Below are positions 35,947-44,515 of a stretch of 64,000 bases of DNA, one piece after another. Position 1 is the first letter of the stretch. Each line of letters begins with the position of its first letter. Under the pieces are notes generated by a model. It did no database searches, was not told the DNA's origin, and saw only the letters and a list, made by a program, of their open reading frames with translations. This DNA is from Alphaproteobacteria bacterium (lineage in GTDB: Bacteria; Pseudomonadota; Alphaproteobacteria; Rickettsiales; SXRF01): assembly GCA_025362975.1 (NCBI GenBank), contig JANYES010000022.1, forward strand, positions 1 to 64,000. Direction: 5' to 3'. The position numbers and the translations under genes were made by a program.

Positions 35947-38748
35947 CTAGTGCCCGAGGCTGTGGCCCGAGTGCCCGTTCGAGCTGAGATGCACCTTCGG
36001 ATGGGCGCGATTGGAATTGGCCGGAGCGGGCACCCAGCCTTCGCGGGTGCGCTTTTGCAGGCGCTGCTCGCGGATGGCGGCCAGCGCCTCATCCTCGTTG
36101 TTCACGAAATGGATGCCGAGTTTTTTGAGCGACTCGGGGTCGTTGTGCTCGATGATTTCCTTGAGCTTCTGGTAGAAGCCGCGCTTCTGCGTCTCCATCG
36201 GCGAGTTGACGATGTAGATTTCCTTGTGCTTCATTTTTTCGGTAGCGTAGGGGTCGTCCATTTCGAGGTGGCGCTTTTTCAGCAGCGCGAGCAAGGAAAG
36301 TTCCTGCAACGTGCCGGTGCCGCCGGGCATGATGATGAAGGCGTCGGATTTGTCGATCATGTATTCCATGCGCTCGTAGATGTCGCGGCTTTTCTGGAAC
36401 TGGGTGACGTATTGCGAAGCATCGCCTTCGCCGGGCATGATGTGCACGGCATTAGCGGCCATGTGCTCAGCGCCTTCCTGACGGCGTGCGTAGGCGGCTG
36501 AGGTGATTTCACCCATGCTGGCGAGCATGCCGCCGCCGGAGACGATGCCGAAATCTTCGTCGATCAGCTTGTTGGTGGTGTCGCGGGCATGGGCCATGTT
36601 GGTGTCGTTTTTATTGGTGGCCGAGCAGAAAATAGCGACGTTGAAGTCTTTCTTGCCGTCGCGCCCGGTGCGGCGAAATGGTTTTTCCTGCGTGGCGTGC
36701 GGAGGAAGGACGAAGCTGCGGTATTCGAGGCGGTCGTGTTTCAGCTTTTCGACGGCCTCTTCGATGGTCTTGGTAACTTTGTAGAGGCTGTTGGGGTTTT
36801 CCTGCACGGTGCCGCTGTAATGGAAGTCCGACACCATGCTGATGAGGTAGTCGAAGGCGCCTTCGGGATTGACGAGGTAGAAGGGTTTTTTAAGCTTGTA
36901 TTTATCGTGCGTCTGCTCGGCGACGATAACCGAGGTGAACAGGTAGACGTTGCGCCAGAAATCGTCCTGCGCCGTGGCGGGGTCGAAGGCGAAGACGATG
37001 CCGTCGGAATGGGCGAGGGCGTTTTTCTGGATATCGTCGGGGCTTTCAAATTTCGATGGCAAAAGCCCGACTTCGAACCCTTGTGCGTCGGCTTTCTGCA
37101 CCAGTTTTTCGGCGGCGAGCTTGCCGGAATAGCTGTGGTCGTCGACAACGAGACCTGCGCGGAAATTGGCGGAATATTTGAATTCGAACGGCTTGCTTTT
37201 GTCGATGGGGATGCCAGCTTCTCGGGCGAGGCCGCGCATGGCGATGGCGCGCGGGCTATGCTCCAGATAAAACTCGTCGCCGAGCTGGGCTTCAGTTCGC
37301 TTCAAGCGTCCGGGAAGGTTTGGAATCAGGTAGTTATCGATTTCGACCGCGCCACTCACATTCGGAGAGGGCTGGGGCTTGAAGGTGACGGTGCCGTGCA
37401 CTTCGGAGCTGACGATCTGCATGTCGGTGGCGCCGTAGTCGTGCTGGACCAACGGGGCGATGCCGATCAAGGATTTTTTGACCACGCCGTAATCAGGCGA
37501 GCGGGTGTCGGCGAAGACCTGTTCGATTTTTTTCATGAAGCCCATGATGCCGTCAGAGCCGATGGTGGAGGGGCCGGTTTCCACGCCCGGGAACGGGGCG
37601 TCGGGGTCGAGCATGGAGTAGATTTTGCGGAAGACGGGATGGTTGACGATGCCGGGCTGCTTGAAGTGGAAGCCGGAATCCTCGGCGATGATGAACGCCT
37701 GAGCCTTGGTGATGCCGTTATGGGCGAGCGCTTCGGTGCGCTTGTCCTCGTCCATCGAGTGCCATGCCTTGAATGCGGCTTCGACTTTGACTTTGACGTT
37801 GCCTTCGTAGGTGCGCTTGTCTTCGACGGGGCCGACATAGGTGCCGACCAGCTCGTAGATCGGGCGGACGTCGACCTGAATGCCCTGGGCTTTGCAGATG
37901 GCGGCGATTTCGTCGTATTTCTTCTGGGTGCCGGTGGCGACGAAGAGGACGGAGCCGTCGGGGATGAACGGCTCGTTAGAAAGCTTGGTGACCGGGGTTT
38001 TGGTGGAGGCGAATTTCTTGGCCATCGTAAGCGTGGTGGCGCGATCTTCGGAGATGTGGATGCCATACTTGCCGCCGAGGACTTCGAGGTCGACATATTT
38101 GCGCTTTTCGTGCGGCTCGGCATCCTGATCGAAATCCATCAGTTTGATACCGCGCAGCATCTGGTCCCAGAAACCTTTGCCGTCGCCGTCGACGGGGTTT
38201 TCGATGATGAGCGGATGGTCGAGCATGTGGCCTTGAAGCTTTTGCTGGATCAGGTGCAGGATCTCGCGCATGGCGTTGATTTCGCCGGGGATGGCGATAG
38301 TTGTGTTTGCGGATTCGACCTGCGATTCGAGGTCGTTGCCGTGGAAATGCTTGAACAGCGTAGCGCGGTCGCCGGCGACGCGGGTGTTGGGGACTTCGTG
38401 GGCGGCGAGTTTGTCTTTGAGCTCTTCACGGTCGTCAATGTAGAGCGATGCCACGGGATTCTGGCCCAGCACGTAGTTCATGGCTGGCTGGCGGACATAG
38501 GCGCCGATATGCTCGGGCAGCATGCCCGAATCGATCATCGTCTGGATCTGTTGCTTGAGCCATTTATCGCCGTCGCCGTTACCGCCCATGATGGGGCGTT
38601 CGCCGTTTAATATCTGGCCGGTGCGCTCGAGGAAGTGGTGAGTGCGGTAGGTGGCTTTTTCGCCGAACGGGTCGATGGCAGTGTCAGAGACTTCGCCGAA
38701 GGCGGCGAGGCTGGGCTTTTGATTGGCATAAAATGGAATCTCTACCAT
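35947..38748 (-). CDS. Multidomain LOG-like / HAM1-like nucleotide enzyme
   Basis: I know no protein of this 933-residue layout. Residues about 265-510 look like a HAM1/RdgB nucleoside-triphosphate pyrophosphatase: FVATGTQKKYDEI, TYEGNVKVKVEAAF, AEDSGFHF and an end motif EHSPRAIAMR resembling SHRxxA. Residues 702-895 look like a LOG (lysine-decarboxylase-like) nucleotide phosphoribohydrolase, with VSGGGMLASMGEI and MPGGTGTLQE; the usual Arg-Lys before it is ERM. Residues about 100-200 (IAIPGEINAMREIL) and 530-670 (SDGIVFAFDPA) may be degenerate LOG-like domains. The C-terminal 35 residues are His/Ser-rich. It follows a deaminase gene by 11 bp. All domain calls are by eye. Confidence 0.75.
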   Translation of the reverse strand: MVEIPFYANQKPSLAAFGEVSDTAIDPFGEKATYRTHHFLERTGQILNGERPIMGGNGDGDKWLKQQIQTMIDSGMLPEHIGAYVRQPAMNYVLGQNPVASLYIDDREELKDKLAAHEVPNTRVAGDRATLFKHFHGNDLESQVESANTTIAIPGEINAMREILHLIQQKLQGHMLDHPLIIENPVDGDGKGFWDQMLRGIKLMDFDQDAEPHEKRKYVDLEVLGGKYGIHISEDRATTLTMAKKFASTKTPVTKLSNEPFIPDGSVLFVATGTQKKYDEIAAICKAQGIQVDVRPIYELVGTYVGPVEDKRTYEGNVKVKVEAAFKAWHSMDEDKRTEALAHNGITKAQAFIIAEDSGFHFKQPGIVNHPVFRKIYSMLDPDAPFPGVETGPSTIGSDGIMGFMKKIEQVFADTRSPDYGVVKKSLIGIAPLVQHDYGATDMQIVSSEVHGTVTFKPQPSPNVSGAVEIDNYLIPNLPGRLKRTEAQLGDEFYLEHSPRAIAMRGLAREAGIPIDKSKPFEFKYSANFRAGLVVDDHSYSGKLAAEKLVQKADAQGFEVGLLPSKFESPDDIQKNALAHSDGIVFAFDPATAQDDFWRNVYLFTSVIVAEQTHDKYKLKKPFYLVNPEGAFDYLISMVSDFHYSGTVQENPNSLYKVTKTIEEAVEKLKHDRLEYRSFVLPPHATQEKPFRRTGRDGKKDFNVAIFCSATNKNDTNMAHARDTTNKLIDEDFGIVSGGGMLASMGEITSAAYARRQEGAEHMAANAVHIMPGEGDASQYVTQFQKSRDIYERMEYMIDKSDAFIIMPGGTGTLQELSLLALLKKRHLEMDDPYATEKMKHKEIYIVNSPMETQKRGFYQKLKEIIEHNDPESLKKLGIHFVNNEDEALAAIREQRLQKRTREGWVPAPANSNRAHPKVHLSSNGHSGHSLGH

Positions 38749-38759
38749 AGCTTTATCTC

Positions 38760-40169
38760 CTACCGGGCCGTTCCCAGCTGTTGTTCACGTATGCGTTTTG
38801 GATTCGTATAGTTCGGGCCGAAGGCGGTGCGCACATTCAGGTGCGTGGCGATGGCTTCGATCTGTTGTTCGTTCAGGCTGCCGTCGTTGAGCGGGATGAC
38901 GGTGAGGACCGGGTTATCAGTGACGCCTAAATTTTTGATCAGGCGGTTCAGACCTGCGGGGTCGGGCATTTTGATTTCGTGGTCGAGGGAAGCGCCCATT
39001 TCGGCGAGCATTTTCTGGTCGTTGAAGTTCATCATGAAGACTTCCTCGATGCCGGTCTGGTTGTAGGCGTTGGTAAGCGCCACCGGGATTTCCGGAGGCT
39101 TGCTCGGCAGCCACAGATCGCCGTTGACCAGTACGCCGGGGAAGAATTCGCCGCGGCGGGTTTTGAGGATGATGGCGGTAATTTCGATGTTCTTTTTTTC
39201 GTCGAGCTTGTCGTGATGGCTGGCGTAGGCTTTTTTAATGAGTTGCAGTAGCGCCCGGTTGACGTTTTCTTCGGTGGGGTGGTCGTGCAGCGCGGGGATG
39301 GCGGTGCCGACACTTTCGTAAACCTGCTTGAGCTTCATGAATTCGGCGAGGGGGACAACGATGTTGTCGTCGATGCGCGAGGCGGTGGCGACGAGCTTGT
39401 CGAGATGGGTGACCAGCGGCTTTTCAGGGGTGGCGGGGGTGGTGGCGTAGTCATAGCCGACCTGCATGATTTTGCTGATGGCGGGGATGGCAGTTTCATA
39501 CTCCGGCATGGGGTACATGATAGCTGGGCTGATTTCCCAGGCAGTGTGGCCGCCGTTGCGCGGGGGCTGCTCGCCTTTGTGGGTGATGAGTTCGATCGAG
39601 CCGTCATTGGTGGGGAGCATGAAGAAAGTGGCGTTTTGCGTGTGGTGGCGCAAATTCTGGCGGCACTCGCCGCAGGGACAGCCGATATGGCCTTTTTCCT
39701 GCTCGGTGATGCCACCCTGCCCGTCTTTGTGGGCGATGCCGGACATGAGGTAGACAGCGCTGAACTGCACGTGTGCGTCCTGCGTCCAATGCTCCGCTTT
39801 GCGCAGCATGCCGGTTTCGGCGCAGCCGCGCCCGGCGAACTGCTCGACGATGTGCTGCATGTTGGGTACGTCGATGTAAAGATGGCCTTGCGCCGTGATA
39901 CCGGCGGAGGCGGCGTGGTAGCTGTTGCCGTCGGGGATGGTGAAGGGGCGGACATGGGCGAGGAGCTGGTTGACCACCTGAAGCTGTTCGTTGGCAGTGA
40001 GGTGGAGCTCGCCGATACTCATGCTTTGGTCGCTATTGCGCGTGGAAAACTGGATTTCGCCGTTGATCTCGGCCCAGCTTATCAAATTGCCGGACACGAA
40101 GACGCTGCCGCTTCCCTTGCGATTTTGAAATGCGCTATCAACCAGGCCATTGAGCATAGTATCAACCAT
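38760..40169 (-). CDS. Two-domain cytidine-deaminase-like protein
   Basis: This 469-residue protein has the zinc deaminase signature: CAE (C116, E118) and CPCGECRQ (C166, C169), the pattern of cytidine deaminases. Residues about 290-469 look like a second copy without zinc ligands (FFPGVLVNGDLWLP), as in two-domain Cdd proteins. It is far longer than the usual 130 or 290 residues. It is the first gene of an operon with the LOG/HAM1-like protein, so the two should act on the same nucleotide pool. The actual substrate (cytidine, dCMP, dCTP or a modified base) is not known. Confidence 0.8.
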   Translation of the reverse strand: MVDTMLNGLVDSAFQNRKGSGSVFVSGNLISWAEINGEIQFSTRNSDQSMSIGELHLTANEQLQVVNQLLAHVRPFTIPDGNSYHAASAGITAQGHLYIDVPNMQHIVEQFAGRGCAETGMLRKAEHWTQDAHVQFSAVYLMSGIAHKDGQGGITEQEKGHIGCPCGECRQNLRHHTQNATFFMLPTNDGSIELITHKGEQPPRNGGHTAWEISPAIMYPMPEYETAIPAISKIMQVGYDYATTPATPEKPLVTHLDKLVATASRIDDNIVVPLAEFMKLKQVYESVGTAIPALHDHPTEENVNRALLQLIKKAYASHHDKLDEKKNIEITAIILKTRRGEFFPGVLVNGDLWLPSKPPEIPVALTNAYNQTGIEEVFMMNFNDQKMLAEMGASLDHEIKMPDPAGLNRLIKNLGVTDNPVLTVIPLNDGSLNEQQIEAIATHLNVRTAFGPNYTNPKRIREQQLGTAR

Positions 40170-40366
40170 GTTCCCCGTTAATCAGTAACTTAAAATTACG
40201 TCTTGGACTGGACACCCCGCGCCACTGGTCATTTGACGGGCACATTAATTTTTTATTAATAGTCTCGTCATTTTGGGCGATTTGTCAATCTAAATACGTA
40301 CCAAAGCGTATCAGTATGCCGGGAGAAATTAGCACTGGTTTTTAAATAAGATTTTGGTGCGGGCGA
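40170..40366. promoter_or_regulatory. Spacer with possible promoter of the deaminase operon
   Basis: On the minus strand a perfect -35 box TTGACA lies at 40288-40283, with a poor -10 candidate (GACTAT or TATTAA) about 18-21 bp further on, ahead of the deaminase gene. No gene is seen in this AT-rich 197-bp stretch. Confidence 0.3.
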
Positions 40367-41299
40367 CTAGAGCGGCAGAGTTTTGCTGTCGTAATGGACG
40401 GGCGTGGCGCGCGGCAACTGGTGCTTGAACCAGGTGAGCTGGCGCTTGGCGTAGTTGCGGGTGGCTTGGCAAGCGTTGGCCGTAGCTTCTTCGAGGGTCA
40501 GTTCGTGCTTCAGATAGGCGCTGATTTCCTTGATGCCGACGGATTTCATGGAAGGGGCGTCTTGGGGGATACCTAGGGTCTGCAGTAGCTGGACTTCTTC
40601 GATAGCCCCCTGCCCCAGCATCAGTTCAAAGCGCATGTCGCAACGTTTGTAAAGCGCATCGCGGGGGATATCAATTTGAAACAGCTTGAATTTTTCCGGT
40701 GCGTAGGGCGGCGTGGTGCCTTGCTCCTGCCACCAGCTGAGCGTGCGCCCGCTGCCGAGCCAGACTTCATAGGCGCGGATAAGGCGCTGGCGGTCATAGA
40801 CAGCGAGGCGGGCGAAGAAGCCGGGGTCGATTTCGCGCAGGCGGTCGGCGAAGGCGGCCTTGCCCATGACCGCGAAATCGTTGACGGCTTGGACGCGCAC
40901 TTCCGGGGCAATGTCGGGGATGTCGGCAATGCCTTGAAGCAGGGCTTTGAGGTAGAGGCCCGTGCCGCCGACGACGATGGGCTGGACGGCGTTGGAGAGC
41001 GCCCAGTCGATTTCCATCTTGGCCATGCGCAGCCATTTGCCGGCGGAAAAGCTTTCAAGGGCCGAGAGAAAACCATAAAGCTTGTGTGGGGCGAGCGCCT
41101 CTTCGGCCTCGGTTGGGCGGGCGGTCAGGATGCGTAGTTCTTTGTAGACCTGCTGGCTGTCGGCATTGATGATGACACAATTTATGTTTTTTTTGGCAGT
41201 CTTTTGCGCTAAGGAAAGCGCCAAGCCCGATTTGCCGCTGGCCGTCGGGCCGCCGATAACAATGATGTCAGGAACTTGAATGGATATTAAGGTGGGCAT
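40367..41299 (-). CDS. miaA: tRNA dimethylallyltransferase MiaA
   Basis: A 310-residue MiaA that adds a dimethylallyl group to A37 of tRNAs reading UNN codons. It has the P-loop GGPTASGKS, INADSQQVYKEL, and GGTGLYLKALLQG. The ATG at 41299 overlaps the ATG of divergent serB in the same CATG, so each gene's promoter must lie within the other gene. Confidence 0.96.
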   Translation of the reverse strand: MPTLISIQVPDIIVIGGPTASGKSGLALSLAQKTAKKNINCVIINADSQQVYKELRILTARPTEAEEALAPHKLYGFLSALESFSAGKWLRMAKMEIDWALSNAVQPIVVGGTGLYLKALLQGIADIPDIAPEVRVQAVNDFAVMGKAAFADRLREIDPGFFARLAVYDRQRLIRAYEVWLGSGRTLSWWQEQGTTPPYAPEKFKLFQIDIPRDALYKRCDMRFELMLGQGAIEEVQLLQTLGIPQDAPSMKSVGIKEISAYLKHELTLEEATANACQATRNYAKRQLTWFKHQLPRATPVHYDSKTLPL

Positions 41300-42191
41300 G
41301 GATAATAAGACGGGATATGTCCTAACGCTGGTTGCGGATCAGTCGCAGCCGTTAACGCCGCATTTTTGCGAATCTATGCCTGCGTCGCTCAGTTTGCAAG
41401 GCATCACTGTGACGCGTACCGACTGGCTCAAGGAAGGTGTGGCGTGCGATCTCTATCTCGAAGGAGGCGACCCGGCTTCTTATGACGGGTTGATTGCCCA
41501 GATCATGGCCGACCAGCCTTATGACGCGGTGGTCCAAGCTGTTGAGTTGAGGCGCAAAAAACTTTTAATCAGCGATATGGACTCGACCATGATAACCGTC
41601 GAATGCATCGACGAGCTGGCCGATTTTGTCGGTAAAAAAGCCGAGGTGTCGATCATTACCGAGCGCGCCATGAACGGTGAGCTGGACTTCCCTTCGGCAC
41701 TGCGCGAACGGGTAGCGCTGCTTAAAGGCCTGCCAGAAGAAGTGCTGGAGGAATGCTATAACGAGCGGGTAAAGATGATGTCGGGCGCCAAGAAGCTGGT
41801 GCAGGCGATGGTCAAGGCAGGCGCGCATTGTGTACTCGTGTCGGGCGGGTTTACGTTCTTTACTTCGCGGGTGGCGAGCGAATTGGGATTCCATGAGGAT
41901 TATGCCAATACGCTAACCATTAAACACGGGGTGCTGACCGGCACGGTCGGTGAGCCGATTCTGGGCAAGGAAGCCAAGCTTGCCACCTTGCAGGCATGCT
42001 GTGCGAAACTGGCAATTTCTGTCGGTGAAGTGCTGGCGGTGGGCGACGGGGCCAATGATTTGCCGATGCTGATGGCGGCGGGATTGGGCGTTGCCTATCA
42101 TGCCAAGCCCGTGGTGCGAGCGCAGGCTAATGCGCGTATTAATGTGTGCGATTTAAGTGCGTTGCTTTACGTTCAGGGGTATCGCGGTTAA
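41298..42191 (+). CDS. serB: Phosphoserine phosphatase SerB
   Basis: A 297-residue HAD phosphatase completing serine synthesis. The N-terminal ACT-like part (about 1-90) precedes the HAD core: motif I ISDMDSTMITVECIDELAD, motif II VLVSGGFTFF, and motif IV VGDGANDLPML. An in-frame ATG at 41280 is the alternative start; I prefer 41298, which lies less deeply inside miaA. Confidence 0.95.
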   Translation: MDNKTGYVLTLVADQSQPLTPHFCESMPASLSLQGITVTRTDWLKEGVACDLYLEGGDPASYDGLIAQIMADQPYDAVVQAVELRRKKLLISDMDSTMITVECIDELADFVGKKAEVSIITERAMNGELDFPSALRERVALLKGLPEEVLEECYNERVKMMSGAKKLVQAMVKAGAHCVLVSGGFTFFTSRVASELGFHEDYANTLTIKHGVLTGTVGEPILGKEAKLATLQACCAKLAISVGEVLAVGDGANDLPMLMAAGLGVAYHAKPVVRAQANARINVCDLSALLYVQGYRG

Positions 42192-42204
42192 CATTAGGGA
42201 TTCT

Positions 42205-42425
42205 ATGCACAAAGGCATCGCTGATCGGCATTCGGTGCGGGGATTTACGTGCTTATGGGTGTTTCTGACGCATGCGAGCTAGATGGGGTATGTGGCGCAT
42301 CTGCGCGGACGCGCTGGGTATTACGCAATGGGGCGCTCGTATTTTTCGGGACGATAAGCTTTCCATTTTACCTGATTCACCCGCTGGCGTTGCAGATGGC
42401 GATAAGCTGCCGTATGACGCGGTGA
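42205..42425 (+). pseudogene. Decayed acyltransferase-3 remnant
   Basis: From ATG 42205 the frame reads MHKGIADRHSVRGFTCLWVFLTHAS and then TAG. This resembles the N-terminal RGxACLWVFxxHA motif of acyltransferase family 3. Downstream, in another frame, GALVFFGTISFPFYLIHPLALQM ends at TGA 42423-42425, matching the final helix (ISYxxYLxHP) of the same family. The roughly 300 residues between are gone. So this is a deleted and frameshifted gene between serB and degP; the stretch 42426-42491 holds nothing else. Confidence 0.6.
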
Positions 42426-42491
42426 ACCTTTATCGTACCGGAGCATGCGCATTCGGGCTGCATATGCGGTGCGCCGGTTGCTCGCTTAGCG

Positions 42492-44027
42492 CTATTTCGC
42501 TTTTTCTTGTTTCTTTTCTTCCTTCTTTTCCTCGGCGGTCGGCAAGGTGACGAAGGCGGTGTCCTTATCGCGGGCCACGCGCACGAGGGCGTATTTGCGG
42601 CCTGCCTTGCGGGCGGCTTCGAACGCTTTTTTGAGGTCGTCAGCTGTTTTGAGCGGTACGTTGTTGACGTCCACCAGCACGTCGCCCGGGCGCACGCCGC
42701 GCTTGGCGGCTTCCGAGCTGTTATTGACGTCGACGACCGCCACACCGGCTTGCGTGTCGGGAAGGTTGAGCTCGGTGCGCAGCTTGGCGGTTAACGGCGA
42801 GACCTGCATGCCCATCACGGTTTCGGATTCGGAGCTTTTATTTTTGGATTTTTTGTTCTTGTCCTTGTCGTTGGTGTCGACGTCGTCTTCGTGCTCGTCC
42901 AGCTCGCCTATCGCGATCTGCACGGTTTTGGAGGCGCTATTGCGCCAGTAGGTCACGCTGGAGGTTTTGCCGATTTTAGTTTCGGCCACCATGCGCGGCA
43001 GGAAGCGCATTTCGGCGATGTCCTTACCGTCGAAATTGGTGATAATGTCGCCGGCTTTAATGCCAGCCTTATCGGCAGGGCTGTCTTTGCCGACTTCGAG
43101 CACGAGAGCGCCCATCGTCTTGGTGAGGCCTACTGATTCGGCGGCTTCTTCGGATACCTGCTGGATTTTGATGCCCAGCCAGCCGCGATGGGTTTTGCCG
43201 AATTGTTTCAACTGGTCGATGACCGGTTTGGCGAGGGCCGTCGGGATGGCGAAGCCAATGCCGATGGAACCGCCGGACGGCGAGAAGATGGCGGTGTTGA
43301 TGCCAATGACTTCGCCTTTTAAGTTAAATAGCGGGCCGCCCGAATTGCCGCGGTTGATGGGGGCATCGGTCTGTAAGAAATCGTCGAAGGGGCCAGCGTT
43401 GATGGAGCGCTGACGGGCGGAGATGATGCCTTGGGTGACGGAGCCACCGAGGCCGTACGGGTTGCCGATGGCCACCACCCAGTCGCCGACGCGCATGGCG
43501 TCGGAGTCGCCCAGCGGGACGAAGGGCAGTTCTTTTTTCGGTTCGATCTTGAGCAGGGCCAGGTCGGTTTTTTTGTCGCGGCCGATGATCTTGGCGGTGT
43601 ATTTGGTGTTGTCAACGAGGGTGACGGTGACTTCGTCGGAGTCGTCGATCACGTGGTTATTGGTGATGATAAAGCCGGTGGCATCGATGATGAAGCCGGA
43701 GCCGAGGGAATACATTTCCTGATCTGGGGCGTTATTGTCGGGGTTGGTGTTTTTACCGCCGCGCTGCTGCTTGCCGAACTGGTCGAAGAACTGGCGGAAG
43801 GGCTCGAATTCCGGCGTGTCGGGCAAATCCTGGAACGGGTTGCCCAGTTGGCCTGCGCCACCGCCTTTGACTTTCTGGGTGGTCGAAACGTTGACGACCG
43901 CCGGGGAAAGTTTTTCCACGAGGTCGGCGAAGCTTGCCGGGCGCTCCTGTTGCGCGAGTGCGGGCGTCGCGTAAGGCAGCGCGGCGGTGGTGATGGTCAG
44001 TAACAGGGCTAATGGAATGTATTTCAT
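42492..44027 (-). CDS. degP: Do-family serine protease DegP/HtrA
   Basis: A 511-residue periplasmic protease/chaperone. It has a signal peptide (LALLLTITTAALPYATPALAQQ), the catalytic triad His in ITNNHVIDD, Asp in TDLALLKI and Ser in NRGNSGGPLF, then two PDZ domains (about 285-375 and 415-500). A Lys/Asp-rich linker separates the PDZ domains. Its start overlaps the GNAT gene by ATGA, in an hflK-hflC-GNAT-degP operon for membrane and envelope quality control. Confidence 0.96.
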   Translation of the reverse strand: MKYIPLALLLTITTAALPYATPALAQQERPASFADLVEKLSPAVVNVSTTQKVKGGGAGQLGNPFQDLPDTPEFEPFRQFFDQFGKQQRGGKNTNPDNNAPDQEMYSLGSGFIIDATGFIITNNHVIDDSDEVTVTLVDNTKYTAKIIGRDKKTDLALLKIEPKKELPFVPLGDSDAMRVGDWVVAIGNPYGLGGSVTQGIISARQRSINAGPFDDFLQTDAPINRGNSGGPLFNLKGEVIGINTAIFSPSGGSIGIGFAIPTALAKPVIDQLKQFGKTHRGWLGIKIQQVSEEAAESVGLTKTMGALVLEVGKDSPADKAGIKAGDIITNFDGKDIAEMRFLPRMVAETKIGKTSSVTYWRNSASKTVQIAIGELDEHEDDVDTNDKDKNKKSKNKSSESETVMGMQVSPLTAKLRTELNLPDTQAGVAVVDVNNSSEAAKRGVRPGDVLVDVNNVPLKTADDLKKAFEAARKAGRKYALVRVARDKDTAFVTLPTAEEKKEEKKQEKAK

Positions 44028-44515
44028 GCTGTCCTCTTAAACTGCGCTTCGGTTAAACGGTAGACCGTCCATTCATTCATGGGTTTGGCGCCCATAGTTT
44101 CATAAAAATCAATCGCGGGTTGGTTCCAGTCCAGTACCCACCATTCGATGCGGCCGCAATCGCGCGCGGCGGCTATGCGCTCGATTTCGGCGAAGAGGGT
44201 TTTGCCGATGCCCTGCCCGCGCGCGCGTTCGCGCACGTAGATGTCTTCAATGTAGAGGCCGGGTTTGGCGAGGAAGGTGGAGTAATTGTGGAAGAACAGG
44301 CAAAAACCGGCAATGCCTTCTGCGTTCTCGGCCAATAGCACCTCTGCGTAGGATTTGGCGCCGAAGAGGGTTTTTTTAAGGCCTTCTTTGGTGGCCACGA
44401 CATCCTGCGCGAGCTGCTCAAATTCGGCGAGTTCTTTAATCATTGCCAGAATAACCGGGACGTCTTCGCGTGTAGCGAAACGCGCGGCAAGGTCTAGTTG
44501 CGTGTCAACGGGCAT
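44024..44515 (-). CDS. GNAT N-acetyltransferase
   Basis: A 163-residue acetyltransferase with the acetyl-CoA motif YVRERARGQGIGKTLFAEIERIA and an ending like diamine/spermidine N1-acetyltransferases (WWVLDWNQPAIDFYETMGA). I start at ATG 44515; the longer ORF upstream is an hflC shadow. It overlaps hflC by 11 bp and degP by 4 bp. Confidence 0.9.
   Translation of the reverse strand: MPVDTQLDLAARFATREDVPVILAMIKELAEFEQLAQDVVATKEGLKKTLFGAKSYAEVLLAENAEGIAGFCLFFHNYSTFLAKPGLYIEDIYVRERARGQGIGKTLFAEIERIAAARDCGRIEWWVLDWNQPAIDFYETMGAKPMNEWTVYRLTEAQFKRTA

Noticed and set aside
36589-38610. 673-residue open frame on the plus strand opposite the LOG/HAM1 gene
   Set aside because: It is a G/V/D/F-rich antisense shadow of a gene with clear motifs on the minus strand and shows no domain pattern.
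39279-40181. 300-residue plus-strand open frame opposite the deaminase-like gene
   Set aside because: Low-complexity Gly/Val/Asp-rich shadow; the zinc motifs lie in the minus-strand frame.
42272-42550. 92-residue plus-strand ORF after serB
   Set aside because: It is out of frame with both recognisable acyltransferase pieces and overlaps the end of degP; the pseudogene reading explains the region better.
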